Of a stretch of 64,000 nucleotides of DNA, positions 34,161 through 46,429 are shown one piece after another. How positions within the stretch are numbered: the stretch's first letter is position 1; every line of letters begins with the position of its first letter. Made by a program: the position numbers and the translations under genes. The notes under the pieces are model-generated. The model was not told the origin of the DNA. It ran no database searches and saw only the letters and a program-made list of their open reading frames with translations. Source of the DNA: Nymphaea colorata (Eukaryota > Streptophyta > Magnoliopsida > Nymphaeales > Nymphaeaceae); NCBI RefSeq assembly GCF_008831285.2, contig NC_045144.1, positions 1,178,001-1,242,000 on the forward strand, written 5' to 3'.

Positions 34161-35600
34161 GATCTGGGAATAACATTATTGGTAAATAGAACTTTCATGT
34201 TATACTTTCACGATCAGTCGATTTAGAATCCACAGTTCAATTTTTTTTTGTGGCTTTTCTATTTATTTTTTAGATGTTTGTTTTATTAGATGATCACTTA
34301 TTTTACATTTTTAGGATTTTTAAAATTTTTTTTATTTATCCCTTTTTTCTTATTTTTTCAAAGTATTATATTCTCAAGAAAACCTCAATGTTTAAAACAT
34401 GAAGACGTTTTATCTTTTTTCTATGATCAAAACTATTATAAAGAACAATGAAGAAACAAAAACACAAGCAGGACAAAGCATGTCCCATGCTATTATAGAT
34501 AACCTAGCCCCTAAGTCACCCGCACCGGAGTTGCATACAATCAGGTGCGTACCGGACATGGGTGCAGGTCCGACTCTTACTCGAGCACAGTTAGAACGTC
34601 ATATTATTAATTTACTTATATAATATATGTTGTTATGATATTTTCCTATGCAATGCAATTATTCAAGTATGTTATATACATTAATAACTAAATTTTAATA
34701 ATAATATGTATATGCTTATTCTGTTATATATATAATAAATTAATAATAATAATAATAAAATAACCTCGCCACACCATCACATCTAAATTTTTTAGGATGT
34801 GCCACTCCGGCACCCGCATCCACACCCTGCCCTCAGGTGACATAGCCTGGCGTGACATAATGACTATGAACTAGCAAAAAAAAGACTAAAAGCCCCTCCA
34901 ATGAAAGGGAAAAAATGCCCAAAGGTCGATGTTACTGTTCTGAGCATTTAACTCAAAAATTAGTTAGATTTATTAGATATTTTAAAAGGTGTTTCATGAA
35001 TTTACCTTCTTTTTTGCAGCAGATTCACAAAAACCCCAAGGACAAGTTCAAACATATAATTAGGAGAACAAGTCCAAGTTAGATTTATCCAACAAAGTTA
35101 TGATTCATAGCCTGAGGGCAGGGCGAAGCCAGAATTTTTTTTCTTTTTTTTTTTATAGGGAACAAGTAATGACCATGGGGAGTTGACATAATGGGGTGGG
35201 GCTACTCCATATAACTGGACACAAGTGATGTAACTTCAATACTAGATTAACATTTCAAAGAGTGAGTTCTATGGCGCATATGCCCCTGGAGACTACACAT
35301 CTCTTAGTGCTAGTGCGGGTGCATTTTTAGTATGATGTCATATAAAGATGACACCTTAACGCATAGAAAACAGTAGGTCTTGTATCCTAAGAGACGATAG
35401 GTTGGGTGAATGTTCCTCACGTTCACCACCTAAAAGCCATGTTTTTTTATTTTCTCAAGCTTGTTTGACGGGACAGAAAGTTGGTAAGATCTGAAACAGC
35501 TTATAAGCTGAGGGCGTGGTCAATCTTTAGCCATTTGCACAGCCTACTTATTTGGACCACTTAGAAGTTGCAATGAGTGCAATGAATTGTAGGGATGTTG
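34161..35600. other. AT-rich stretch without a recognised gene
   Basis: It contains a short ATA-type run (34738-34758) and two GC-richer patches (about 34500-34580 and 34795-34860) with CACCCGCA-like wording. Around 35115-35220 there is a segment resembling the common plant repeat phrase GGCGAAGCCAGAATTTTTTT. No frame carries a known motif. Confidence 0.35.
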
Positions 35601-35720
35601 TCTGAATGGTTGGAGTGTCTCTTAATAACTCTCCCCGTTCGAACACAGGACGTGTAAGTACTCTCATATATAAATTTGCGGATTTCATCTTCTGGATTTG
35701 GAAAGAAAATCCTCCGACTT
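35601..35720 (+). other. tRNA-like (SINE-like) motif pair, weak
   Basis: TGGTTGGAGTG (35607-35617) followed by CGTTCGAACAC (35636-35646) resembles RNA polymerase III A and B boxes with plausible spacing. No tRNA cloverleaf or tail was confirmed. Confidence 0.3.
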
Positions 35721-35734
35721 CTCACAATACATAT

Positions 35735-36470
35735 AAAAGTCGCTAGTACTCACAATTCTGTCTCTATTAAGTAATCGTGACGGTCAAAGGTCCACCACCA
35801 CAAGTTCCGTTGCCCAAACTGTTACGGATGAAACTGGCCATCGTGTATTAGTTGTGTTTTTTAAGACATTAGTTGCTAGCATAATGGCCACAGAATGTGC
35901 CTACACTTTATTATAACTTTTACGATGGAATTTTCCGTCGCTTTACATAATGTTTTATGTGACGGTCATATTTTTTGCTTAACTTATTAATGTCTTTTAA
36001 CTTTGCAACTAACGGTGCTAACCCTCCACATACAATGATGGCTGTTTTAGCATGCACAGTGTAGTAGGTAGCGACATATTTTCGAATCCCTGACACATGT
36101 TTGGAACAGATTTTGGGATCACTGTCGAATATGGCATCATGTGAATATGGCTAAAATTCAGAACATATAGTACTTGCTTAATGTTTAATTCATTGATTAA
36201 AACTTTGTGCTATAAAGAAGGCATTAATTGAAGCGATGTTACTTTTATTGAAAAAAGAATATGATGCTTTTATATTTTGTATTTTTAAAAACAGAATATT
36301 GTTCTTAACATGTTCCATCTAAGAGAATTTAAAAGCCTCAGCGCAGGTTACACAAAAGACTTTACATTGAGGGGCATAGCGTAGCTTGTCAAAAAGTTAC
36401 AGAGTCAAACAGAAACAGGGTTACTTCGATGAACATAGCGTAACTGGTCGAGTTGAGGGGCTGGTGAGAG
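35735..36470 (+). repeat. Dispersed repeat S, copy 3 (not next to a protease)
   Basis: It matches copy 1 from the CGCTAGTACTCACAATTCTG opening, through TAGCGACATATTTTCGA, to GTAACTGGTCGAGTTGAG. GGTCGAGTTGAGGGGCT is repeated twice at its end (about 36438 and 36477). No aspartic protease sequence precedes it. Confidence 0.8.
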
Positions 36471-36544
36471 TCAGGTCGAGTTGAGGGGCTTTGGAGTGGT
36501 CATCTATAGACATTTATAAATTGTGTTATTTTGTAGGAACCTGG

Positions 36545-36790
36545 GGGCCATGAGGTTGGGAATATGCTCACCTTGAAAGCAAATGAGAAACATCAAATAA
36601 AGCAATGGTTGTCAGGACAAAGATATTTATCTAAAAATCAAGCAAAGGTTGAACCATCAAAGGACCCAGTTTAGTTTCTTGGATCTGCTGCTGTGTTAGT
36701 GTTTGACCGGTCAGGACAGGCCAAGCATGATGTCGCAATCCCTCCAGTTTTCCAAAGAAAAAAGAACTTCTGGTCTTGACAGAGCGACAT
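36545..36790 (+). repeat. Dispersed repeat R, copy 3
   Basis: It shares GAGAAACATCAA, GTTGAACCATCAAAGGACCC, TTTCTTGGAT, GACCGGTCAGGACAGG and GTTTTCCAAAGAAA with copy 1 but is shorter. Confidence 0.65.
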
Positions 36791-36811
36791 TATCTTCAAC
36801 AGGTAGGCCTG

Positions 36812-36985
36812 CAGGACTCGTTTGGCTAAGTGAACATTTTATGATTGTGTCATGAATCCTTTCAAAAATTGGGATAGATTCATGGAGCACTATAATTAAT
36901 AATTCTTGAATCAGACCCAATTTTTAGGGCAAATTCACGCAACACTCACAAAGTGTTCCTGCTGTTATACAAACCTTCATAAATA
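36812..36985. mobile_element. MITE-like segment related to 31797-31900
   Basis: The interior matches the MITE at 31797 (GGATAGATTCATGGAGCAC and CACTCACAAAGTGTT). The ends CGTTTGGCTAAG and ATACAAACCTTCA are only weakly inverted. Probably a diverged family member. Confidence 0.4.
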
Positions 36986-37700
36986 TTTTAATTCTTTGGA
37001 CTGAACATTTGTTTTGTGCACTAATGCCCAATATTCATATGACAGTTGCATGCAACAGTCCGGTTTGCGCCAGAAGTGTTGGTTAGAAGGCAATCAGTTC
37101 TTAGAGGTGATGTTAGCGACCATCAGTTTGTTTGATCGACTTTCAAAGGTGGCCATATATAATGAAAAAATCAGTTTTTCATAACGTGTTGGCTGCTAGA
37201 ATGATATATATAGAGGACAAAATTTTGATATAGAAAGCATATCTAGATGGGTGCTTTGTGATGTTACTTCATACGTAAGAAGGTGCGGTCCTTCCAGTTT
37301 TCACTTTTCACCTATTCAAATCAGACCTTAGGTATGCAATATCTTGGATCATATAGATATGTAGCCCTCGACATACTTCATGAAAAGGATCTAAGATGCC
37401 CACCTAAGCAAGAAATTAAGTTTAAGGTCTCTGAGAAAACTTGTTCCAATAGATGGATGAGCAAATGCTAGTCCATCAATTCGAGATCTAATTCCAGATT
37501 TTTTAGAGTGACATAGCATCTACATCATGACAATGATGGTAGACAAACTGCAGATTCTCCTAATCACCGCTCCCTTTTCTTCCATCCATTTGAGTCACAG
37601 CGGGATGTGAGATCAAGTTGCGTGCACATCCTTATGGACTCACAAGTATGCAGTTATCATACCAAAAAAGATGGGGTTTTAGGTATTTTCAATTTTCTAA

Positions 37701-37867
37701 TGAAGTAATGTTGATTTTAGACTTTTTAACTTTTTCTTAACCTCTTTTTCACCCTTTTAAAATGTTTCCTTTTCATTATATACAGGGAAAAAAGAAGGGG
37801 TTTGGAGTACTTCTGAACTTTTTTAATGAAATGATGTCTATTTTAGACTTTTTAACTCTTTCATAAC

Positions 37868-37868
<1 letters not shown>
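37701..37868. repeat. Short direct repeat, period about 127 bp
   Basis: TTTTAGACTTTTTAACTYTTTC with preceding AATGAARTRATG occurs twice. Each copy precedes a pyrimidine-rich run. Confidence 0.6.

Positions 37869-37922
<54 letters not shown>
37869..37922. repeat. (CT)n(TA)n microsatellite
   Basis: CT run followed directly by TA run. Confidence 0.97.
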
Positions 37923-37926
<4 letters not shown>

Positions 37927-38739
37927 CTTCTTCTTTTTTCAAAATATATCTTTTCTATAATACCATTCCTTGGACCGGACACTCTACTTCTCATTATGAC
38001 TGTTACATTAATAGAAATATGTCGGTTTGGCCATTGTCCACCCGAACTCCAAACCTGGTTATGTGTAAAAAAATTTCTTGCGTTTGTATGGTTACGATGA
38101 AAAAAAATAGGAAGACAAAAGTGGAAGCAAAAAAAATACAATAAAAGACATACCTTTTAAAAAATTGCTAAAATGTCCCCCTATTCTTGAGTATGTACGT
38201 TGGGTGCCCATATGGGGCACTCAACTCAATCTACCCGAACTCAGCTGAATGCTTGCCACTCACTGTCTCTTCATGAGTAACTGTCACCTCTCTCTCTCTC
38301 TCAATTTAGCCTAATTTGTTTTTTTATTCAGAAACAGCTCTTAAGGATGGTGGAAAGATTAACGGAAGATGTGGACTATGAGAGAGAGACATGCATGGAA
38401 TATTCTTGTGTCAGATTTCCATTGCATCCATGGGTCACATTTTTACTTGGAAACACAGTCACCAGTTTGTTTACTTGTGGTGCTATCCTCCAACGCTTCA
38501 TTGGGTGATTCCTGCCCCAACGCATCCCTAGACCTTCCAAGCAGGATTAAAGCTAAGAATTCGCTGCCGACCTTTTCTTCGAATCTCTGAATTTGAACAA
38601 GGTGCTTGAGAATTACAGGCTTAGCCTCCCTGGCCGTGAAACCTAAATAATTTGTATTTGTATCATTATAGAAAAAAAAAACAATCTTGGAAAGCTGAGA
38701 AGACGCATATATAACCTATGTATTATGCATAAACGTTCA

Positions 38740-39000
38740 GGTGGGGATCTGCCCATATAGAAAACATATAAATATTAAACATCAATCAAGAAGAAATTTT
38801 ACGGTGAGTCCGGCCATCTAAAGAGAACAACTGGACGATCGATGGATCGAGCCCAGTTTTGAGAAATCCAGGACTTGTCAAATACAATGAGCAGCCATTG
38901 ATTCAACAGTTTTGTTCTTGGAAAAGGACCAATCTCATTGGTTCGCAGTTTGAATGGGTCACCGCAAAACACAGTAACTTGTCGGTGGCAAAGCATATTC
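38740..39000 (+). repeat. Dispersed repeat R, copy 4
   Basis: It shares GATCTGCCCATATAGAAAACATA, GGACGATCGATGGA, GCCCAGTTTTGAG and CAATGAGCAGCCATTGATTC with copies 1 and 2. The most diverged of the four. Confidence 0.6.
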
Positions 39001-40609
39001 GCTGCTGACAGAAGGCCCTTCAGAAAATCAGTGGCCGAGGGATGCCACATGCTAATCAGCAAAATAGCTACAGAGCTTCGACAATGTAAACTAGTAATTT
39101 TTGTGTGCCTGTGTGGGCAATTGCCACACAAGTCCACACGTTCCTGCATGATTCTTGATAAATAGGAGTTGCCTATTGTGATACTTATCAGTCCTCCTTA
39201 ATGATTCTTTAATTATTCATACTCTCACATTCTGTTTTTCTCGTGTAAAAGTTGGTTGGAGTCAGCCGCTTTCAATTGTATTGGGGCTTCGCTTGGGTTG
39301 ATCCAAAGTGTTATACAAATCGGCCAATATTTATTTATTGTTTACTTAGAAGAAACTGTCTTTTCCATAAAACTACTAAGGCCATGCCCTTATGCTTTCA
39401 AGATTTTGTCCTGCTTCGAGGCTTAGGTGGACATACTGTACATCGTCAACTCCACTTGCCATGGTTTGCAATCCAGAGAAATAACACACTAGAATGTGAC
39501 AGCGGCCACAAGATTCAAACCTCGAACTCCTTGGATATGAACTACTTGCCACCCAGTTGCCCTATGTGCCTTGAGGCAATCAACCAATCTTTATTCAAGT
39601 GATTCTGAATGAAGCATGATATAACCAATTCATCATCAATCGCCCATTTTAAAAGACGCAGAAGTGCTTTCGGGTTTCTTTCAGTTTCCACTTGATTTCA
39701 CATTTCACTTAAAGAAATTTCCAAAATATTGACAAAGTAGCTCTCAGCCTCGATCTCACTCTCAAACTGCAGGCCCACATGGACCATCTAGAGTCTAGCA
39801 TCCACAGTTTGCCATCGCCCATCGATGTTGAAGACTCAGGCAACCATCCATGGCGTCGTTGAGGAATCGATCAATGACATCACTGGAGTTGGCCAAAAAG
39901 GGCATCTGCAGTTTTTCCAATCCATCCCTCCTCTTTGGTCATGTCAACCTGCCGAACCTAGGGATGTCAGAGGGTTGGGTTAGGTCCGACCAAGCCTTCT
40001 GTTTTTTAACTTAAATTTTTTCATTCCAAAACAGACTGGTTACCTCAGGGGCTGTCTGACGACAGTAACACATTGTTATTAATGTCTCCTACTGTACATG
40101 CAACACTGTAACAAGTCTTCTATGAATCTGTCTTATTTGCTAGGACAGATTTATGGGGCAGCAACAATGTATTACTTTGCCAAACAACATCTTAAGAACC
40201 TACTTTTATGTTTGAAAATCGACCAAAGGTTGAATGTTCTTGTTGGGTTTTTGGATCTAGATATTAGACCAAATGTAAAATCACATACAAAACCCAGAAG
40301 CAAAAAGTAGGTGGATATATGTGTCTATGTATATGTATGTATTGTGCTTTTGTGTACTGGATGCTCCAATTTTTTAAACCATTAAAAATTAGTCTTTAAA
40401 TGCATTGTTAATTGTTGCTAAAAACACTAGGAACTGTTGCTATGTACATGTCGTAAACTATTGCTAGTCCTCATTTTTTACAGCCACCCAATATAATGCA
40501 TTGAGCTTGTAAATAAATGCATTGCTTAATAAAATGCACTATGTGATCTACTGTGAGAGGTTGGAAGATTTCTCTATCCAGAGCTGGGTGGAGAAGTTCG
40601 AGGACATAT
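39001..40609. other. Intergenic stretch with a SINE-like motif
   Basis: On the reverse strand near 39560-39508, GGGCAACTGGGTGGCAAG followed by GAGGTTTGAATCTTG resembles a tRNA-derived SINE head. It is weakly supported. The 116-codon plus frame at 39252-39602 overlaps it and has no known motif. Nothing else was recognised up to the copia fragment. Confidence 0.3.
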
Positions 40610-42066
40610 ATATATGATTTTTGACCAAATGTATAGCCTAAAAAAAACATCTGTGTGATCTTTGGTCAAATTTAGATTTGGGATTTGGTTCTTTTGCAAG
40701 ACACAAACAATCAAAGATGCATAGATGACAATACGTGGGTTTTTTTGTTTTGAATAATTTTTCATAAGGAGTTTTGTTTTGTAAAGCACTTGTTGGAGTT
40801 CGATTGATTAAATACACGGCTGTCAATACACACTGGTCCCAACAAGGCCAAGGCAAACCAGATTGGAATTTAAGGGCTCGAGCCACATCTAAAATGTCAT
40901 GGTGTTTTCTTTCAACTACACCATTTCGTTGTGGTGTATAAACACATGTCTGTTGATGAACAATGCTTTTTTCATGAAAAAAATCATTCATCTCCCTTAA
41001 AAAAATCGACTCCGTTATAAGTTTTAACAATTTTAACCTCAGCTTTATATTGCCTTTCTATCATATTGATAAAATATTTTAATAGATGAGTAGTTTCATG
41101 CTTAAATCACATCAAATAAACCCACACTGCTCTAGTATAGTCATCAAATAAACCCACACTGCTCCAGAAAATAAGGCTTGGGAATATGGCCCCAAATATC
41201 ACAATGCAACAAATCAAATGGATGATTTGAACAAGAGACACTTTCATTAAAAGGTAATCTAGACTGTTTTGTTAGTTTGCATACGTCACAATAAAATGTT
41301 TACATTTTAATGCTAGATTATGGCTGAGAAAGTAGATAATTCATGGCTTGTGATGGATGCCCAAGTCTAAGATGCCATATATCTGTTCACTTGAGACTAC
41401 AGTTCATTGCCAATGGTTAATGTGAAAGATCAGAGATCTTACATACGAACAGGCCATCTCTCAAACTACCCAGTCCAATCATTGTCCTAGAATTCAGGTC
41501 CTGCAAGGAGCAACCATTGGAACCAAAGATGACTTGACATTTAGTAAGTGAAACAAGTTTACTTACTGATACAATTTGGAATGTAGTAAACATTTTTTAG
41601 TATCAAAGAAAGTTGTAGAGAGGCTTCACCAATATGAGTAGCATGTACCATGGTTCCATTTGGTACTTTTATGGGATAAGGTGATTGTAAGACAATAACA
41701 TTAGACAGAAAATTAAGGGACGATGACATGTGGTCAGAGGCACCACTGTCAATGATCCATGTGCTTGATTGTGAATATATCATACCTGCAAAATGAGATT
41801 GACCATTGGGCAGCTGTGGCACAAGAGCAGTTCGATCTTTAAGAAGTTGTTTTAACTTATTGTATTCATCCATGGTTAGAACATGAGCTTGATCCTTGCT
41901 TCGATTAGGCAAAACAATAGACACTGAAGCATTAAAATGTATTTTATCTCCATCTATGGCATTAGTACCACCAGCTCTTTGTTTTCCTCCTTTTAAGTTG
42001 GGAGGGCATCCATTTAGCTTGAAACATCTCCCCCTTGAGTGACCTACTGTGTGGCAGTGACTACAA
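40610..42066 (-). pseudogene. Ty1-copia element 2: zinc knuckle, protease and integrase fragment
   Basis: On the reverse strand, in order: a zinc knuckle CSHCHTVGHSRGRCF at about 42066-42020, directly at the junction with element 1; the protease active site WIIDSGASDHMSSS near 41765-41725 (intact DSG); pre-integrase IWHLRLGHPSQAM near 41385; CDVCKLTKQSRLPF near 41280; integrase HCDIWG near 41200; and the C-terminal PQRNGVVERKHHDILDVAR with VYLINRTP near 40940-40800. Several stops and frame changes are present. A 32 bp tandem duplication (41110-41173) disrupts the integrase. The element stops near 40610. Gag, RT and RNase H are absent. Confidence 0.88.
41110..41173. repeat. 32 bp tandem duplication inside copia element 2 integrase
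   Basis: CATCAAATAAACCCACACTG begins at 41110 and 41142. It breaks the integrase reading frame. Confidence 0.9.
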
Positions 42067-42790
42067 TATAAAGAAAAAGAGAGAGAAAGGCAAGAAGAAA
42101 GGAGACAAAGTTTGACGTGGTTCAGTTCAGGAGAACCTTCGTCCACACTAGGAAAGGCTTGCTTGCCGTTTTTCACACTATTCATCCTATGTACATCAAT
42201 ATATTATATAGGGCAGCATGAAGCAGCATAAATCACCCTGTAACCGATGAGAGATTTTTGGATATAATGATTTCATTGGTTTCTTTATTTCCCTCTAACG
42301 TTTCAATTTGAGAGACGTGAGCCAATTCAACATCATTATGATCTTTCTTTTTCTCTTTTCTTCTTAACGTTTCATCAGGATCATTTTCTTTTTCTCCTTG
42401 ACTTTTAGTGTAAGAAACGTGGGCCAGATCAGGACCATTATGGCTCACGCATGATAATCGATTGTTTGAATTTGATTTATACCTTCCATTTGTTGGGGCC
42501 ATTACTGATTGACATTGCATAGGAAGATTCGTTTGATGCTGAGTGTGACGTTGCAGTTTCCATTTTCTGTTTTCATTTTGGTGAGACATTGTAGTTGTGT
42601 TGGGTGTTTCAGCATTTGAGTGAAAACTTCCATTTGTTCCTTGCAGCTGTCGATGCCATAGCTGGATGTTGCAGTTGATTTGGGCATTACATTATTTGAT
42701 TGAAAACTTCCTTGTTGGCTCGATTTGTCAAAATTGTCGTGAGCCAGATTTGAATAGTTTTCTTTAATATGCCCCGTAAATGGGAATGGC
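42067..42790 (-). mobile_element. Putative 3' LTR and 3' UTR of copia element 1
   Basis: It follows the RNase H end of element 1 on the reverse strand. It holds a TATA-like CTATATAATATATTG (about 42225-42210) and then a GTGTGGACGAAGG and GAACCACGTCAAACTTTGTC stretch of the kind found at the end of plant copia LTRs. It then passes without a CA terminus into the zinc knuckle of element 2. The outer start (TG) was not found. The limits are inferred. Confidence 0.5.
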
Positions 42791-45728
42791 TGATGACTTT
42801 GAGTTTGTCTTGTAAGTCAAAAAATTGATCTTTCCTCAAGGCTTTGGTGCATATGTCTACAATTTGGCAGAAGAATTGACGTATCTAGTGGTCAGGCGCC
42901 TTGAACTGGTCATTTCGCGCACATAATGATAATCAATCTGAATATGTTTTGACTGATTGTGGAAAACTGGATTTTTGGTTAAATAAAGTGTGTTGATATT
43001 ATCACAATGAAGAATAGGTGCTTTCGTAATTGTAATGCCAATATCTCGAAGGTTTTGAAGGAGCCAAGTCAATTCTACAGCTGTTGATGCCATGGAGCAA
43101 TATTCAGCCTCCGCGCTGGATCGAGCGACGGTGGATTGCTTTTCTGCACTCCAGGAAATACAGTTAGCTCCTAGGAAAGTACAGTACCCTGTCATGGATC
43201 TTCTGGTGAGATGGCATCCAGCCCAATCCGCATCTGAGAGGGCATATAGATCCATGGTGCTTTGAGAGAGGATATGAATGCCATAGTGGTAGTTCCTTTG
43301 ATATATCAGAGAATACGCTTGGCAATTTGAAAGTGAGCTTGAGTTGGATTTTGCATAAATTGGCTGATAAAATTCACTGAAAAAGTTATCTCTGGTCGAG
43401 TGATTGTCAAGTATTGTAATGCTCAAACTATATCATGATAAAGAGTTGGATATGAAAAAGGTGAAGTATCTAGAAGAGCTAGCTTGGCTGCCATAGGGGT
43501 GTTCATAGGTTTGCAATCAAGCATTTGAGCTCTTTCCAAAATGTCCTAAGCATATTTCGTTTGAGTGAGAAACAGACCATCGTAGGTATGCAAGGCTTCG
43601 ATCCAAAGAAAATAACTTAGTTGCCCCATATCTTTCACTAGAAATTTGACTTCAAGCTTGGAGATAAAATTCTGAATTCAGTTAGAAGAGCTGCCTGTAA
43701 GAACCATATTGTCGACGTAAATTAAAATAATAAGACAATGGCCATTTTCATGAAATGTGAACATGGATGGATCTGAATAGCTGCTCTGAAAACCGTAAGT
43801 GAAAAGAAAATCACTTAGCCATTGAAACCAAGCTCTAGACACTTTCTTTAGCCATATAGTGCCTTTCAAGATGACAAACTGATGCAGTAGAAGAGGATCT
43901 GCAAACCCCGGTGGTTGTGACATATAGACCGTTTCATGAAGCGATCCATGTAGGAAGGCATTTTTTAGATATAATTGTTTGATGTTCCATTTGAAGATGG
44001 TAGCAATAGAAAGTACAAGTCATATAGTAGTTGGTCGAATGATGGGAGAGAAAGTCTCTCGGTAATCGATCCCTTCTACTTGAGTGAAACCCCAAAGCAA
44101 CTAGGCATGCCTTTAAACGATCAAGACTTCCATATGCTTTGGGTTTGGATTTGAAAACCCATTTTGATCCAACGACGTTCATGTAAGGTTCTCTTGGAAC
44201 TAAATCCCATATATTATTAGATCTTAATGCAGTCATTTATTCTTCCATGGCGCTCTTCACCCATCATGCTTTAGAGCTTGTTGAACTGTTTTGGGCTCTT
44301 TGGGAATACTGGAATAGATGGTATGAATGTTGGCATACTTAGGATTAGGTTTGTGAATGCCTACCATAGCTGTAGTTAACATCGTTCGCTTTCCTAGAGA
44401 CATTGATCTAGCCATAGATCTTGTTACTATGGTTCGAGTTCCCATAGAGGTTGATTGAAGACTGGTGTCACTTGTAGTTTCTGAACTATGTAAGCTTGGT
44501 GGAGAGTTTGGTGTTGGATCAGGTGGATCGGCTGGATGAATATTTGTATCGAGAGATCTATCTTGTGGCATGCTTTATGATCATCATTGACATTTAGACA
44601 TGGATCTGGTGTAGGGCTGGAACCAGATTAGGGGTGATCGGAAGTTGGCATGGTTCTATCACTTGAAGTCTCGATATCAACAAAGGATAAAAAATCACTA
44701 TCCATGACATCGTCCTTATAGAGAGAAGACAGATTTTTGAAAGGGAATGGGTTTTCATCAAAGAGGACATGCCTGGATATGTATAGACGTCTGGAATTTG
44801 GTTTGAAACATTTGCAACCATTATGAAATGTGTTATATCCAATAAATATACATGGAACAGATTTAGGGTCAAATTTGTTTTGAACATATCCTCTCAAATA
44901 AGGGAAGCACCTGCTGCCAAAGATATGCATGCTGGAATAATCAGGAATCCTTTTAAACAATATAGAGAAAGGTGACTGCATAGACAATGTTGAGGTGGGA
45001 AGCCTGTTCATAAGAAAACACTGCTGAGAAGGCATCAATCCAAAATTCTTTGTGCATTTGAATAAAGAGCAACGTTAGACCCGATTCAGTGATGAAGCGA
45101 TGCACTCTGCTTTGACATTTTGCTCGGGTGTCTTGGGGCAGGAATACTGCCGTTTAATTTGAAGGTTGTCGAGATATAATACGAAGCAGGAGCTTGTATA
45201 TTCACCACCTCCATCACTTTGGAAAATTTTTATTTTACTGTCAAATTGGCGCTCAACCATTTTGTGAAAATGAACAAAGGCATAAAAAAAATCAGATTTG
45301 TGTCTTAGAGGGTAAAACCATGTGAAATGGCTATTGCCATTGACAATTATAGCATGAAACTGATATTGTTCTCAAGATATAACTGGTGCCAGTCCCCAAA
45401 GATCACTGTGAATTTTTTTTCAGTGGGAAAGAAACAATATCGTCTTTTCAGTAAAAGGCAATTTGCAAGTTTTTTCCATTTGGCAACTAGCACAAACCGA
45501 GAGAGAAATATTAGGTAAAACATCAATATATTCCTGGTTTTTAAAAAAAGGGAGAACAACAGATTGAGGATGTCCCAAACGTGCATGCCAAAACTCTTCC
45601 GTCACTTGTGGGAAACGTGATGAAAAGAAAAATCTATGATTGCTGTGATTGTTCACTACATAGAGTCTCCTTGTTCACTCCCTATTGCCATTACTCTGCC
45701 CGTCCTTATGTCCTTTAGGGTGCATCAA
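42791..45728 (-). pseudogene. Ty1-copia element 1: protease end through RNase H
   Basis: Reverse-strand order: protease tail and pre-integrase (FWHARLGHPQS near 45590, then CASCQMEKTCKLPF near 45490); integrase core SDGGGEYTSS near 45220; C-terminal FGSRCFPYLRGY and FDPKSVPCIFIGY near 44915-44840; RT opening WDLVPREPYMNVVGSKWVFK near 44200; PPGFADP near 43910; RT catalytic IYVDNMVLTG near 43705, where the usual YVDD is YVDN; RNase H LSDADWAGCHLTRRSMTGY near 43245, then SAEAEYCSMA and DYHYVREM; and TKALRKDQFF at about 42850. Stops and frameshifts interrupt it many times. The 5' part (gag, 5' LTR) would lie beyond the N gap and was not seen on the other side. Non-functional. Confidence 0.92.
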
Positions 45729-45828
45729 NNNNNNNNNNNNNNNNNNNNNNNNNNNNNNNNNNNNNNNNNNNNNNNNNNNNNNNNNNNNNNNNNNNNNNNN
45801 NNNNNNNNNNNNNNNNNNNNNNNNNNNN
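45729..45828. other. Assembly gap, exactly 100 N
   Basis: A run of exactly 100 N is a conventional placeholder for a gap of unknown size. The copia element ends at its left edge and does not continue on the right. The order and orientation of everything from 45829 onward relative to the left side therefore rest on scaffolding. Confidence 1.
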
Positions 45829-46030
45829 TATTAAATGAAACTAAATAGTAATGAAAAAACAAAAGGAAATAGAGAACAAGCAGTATAGCAGAAGCGAGGA
45901 ACCAATCCGACAGCTGGAAAGCCTTCACGATAGCTAAAAATCTCCCTTAAGGTTTGCAATAAATGATGGAAATTAAAAGGTGCATTAGGAAAGAAGACTT
46001 CATTGGGAATGATCCAAATCTTTCACCAGA
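45829..46030. other. Short unassigned stretch between gap and right arm
   Basis: No copia gag, LTR or other feature was recognised. Confidence 0.4.
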
Positions 46031-46429
46031 AGATACAATAACATATATTAATATTGAGTTACATGCACAAGGTTGTACACACAAATGTATACCAAACGGG
46101 AAAAAAAAGAATAGGGTATTTTTGACTTTTTTTTTGTAAAGAAGTGTATATTTTGGGATTTTTACTTTTTCGTAAACCCTTTTTCTCCTTCTAAAAATTT
46201 ATTTTTATTTTTTACTTATTATGTACAATTTTTTATACATAGGGGTGTAAACATAACCAGTTTCAAGTTTCAGTTTGAGTGAAAACTGAAATTCGGCTTC
46301 CCATAATGCCCATGCCCATGTGAGTAGAGCCAAATGTCCATCAACTGGCATAGCGCTTCCACCCTAGTTGCACTAGTATAGCACTTTGCTCTCAAATGAT
46401 AACCTTGCTTAGATTATCTTGCAATCGAG

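Noticed and set aside
40046-40195. MITE-like ends GGGGCTGTCTGAC and CCAAACAACATC
   Set aside because: The inverted match is weak and no target-site duplication is evident.
45829-46030. Missing 5' part of copia element 1 to the right of the gap
   Set aside because: Neither gag, a tRNA-Met primer site nor an LTR end was found there.
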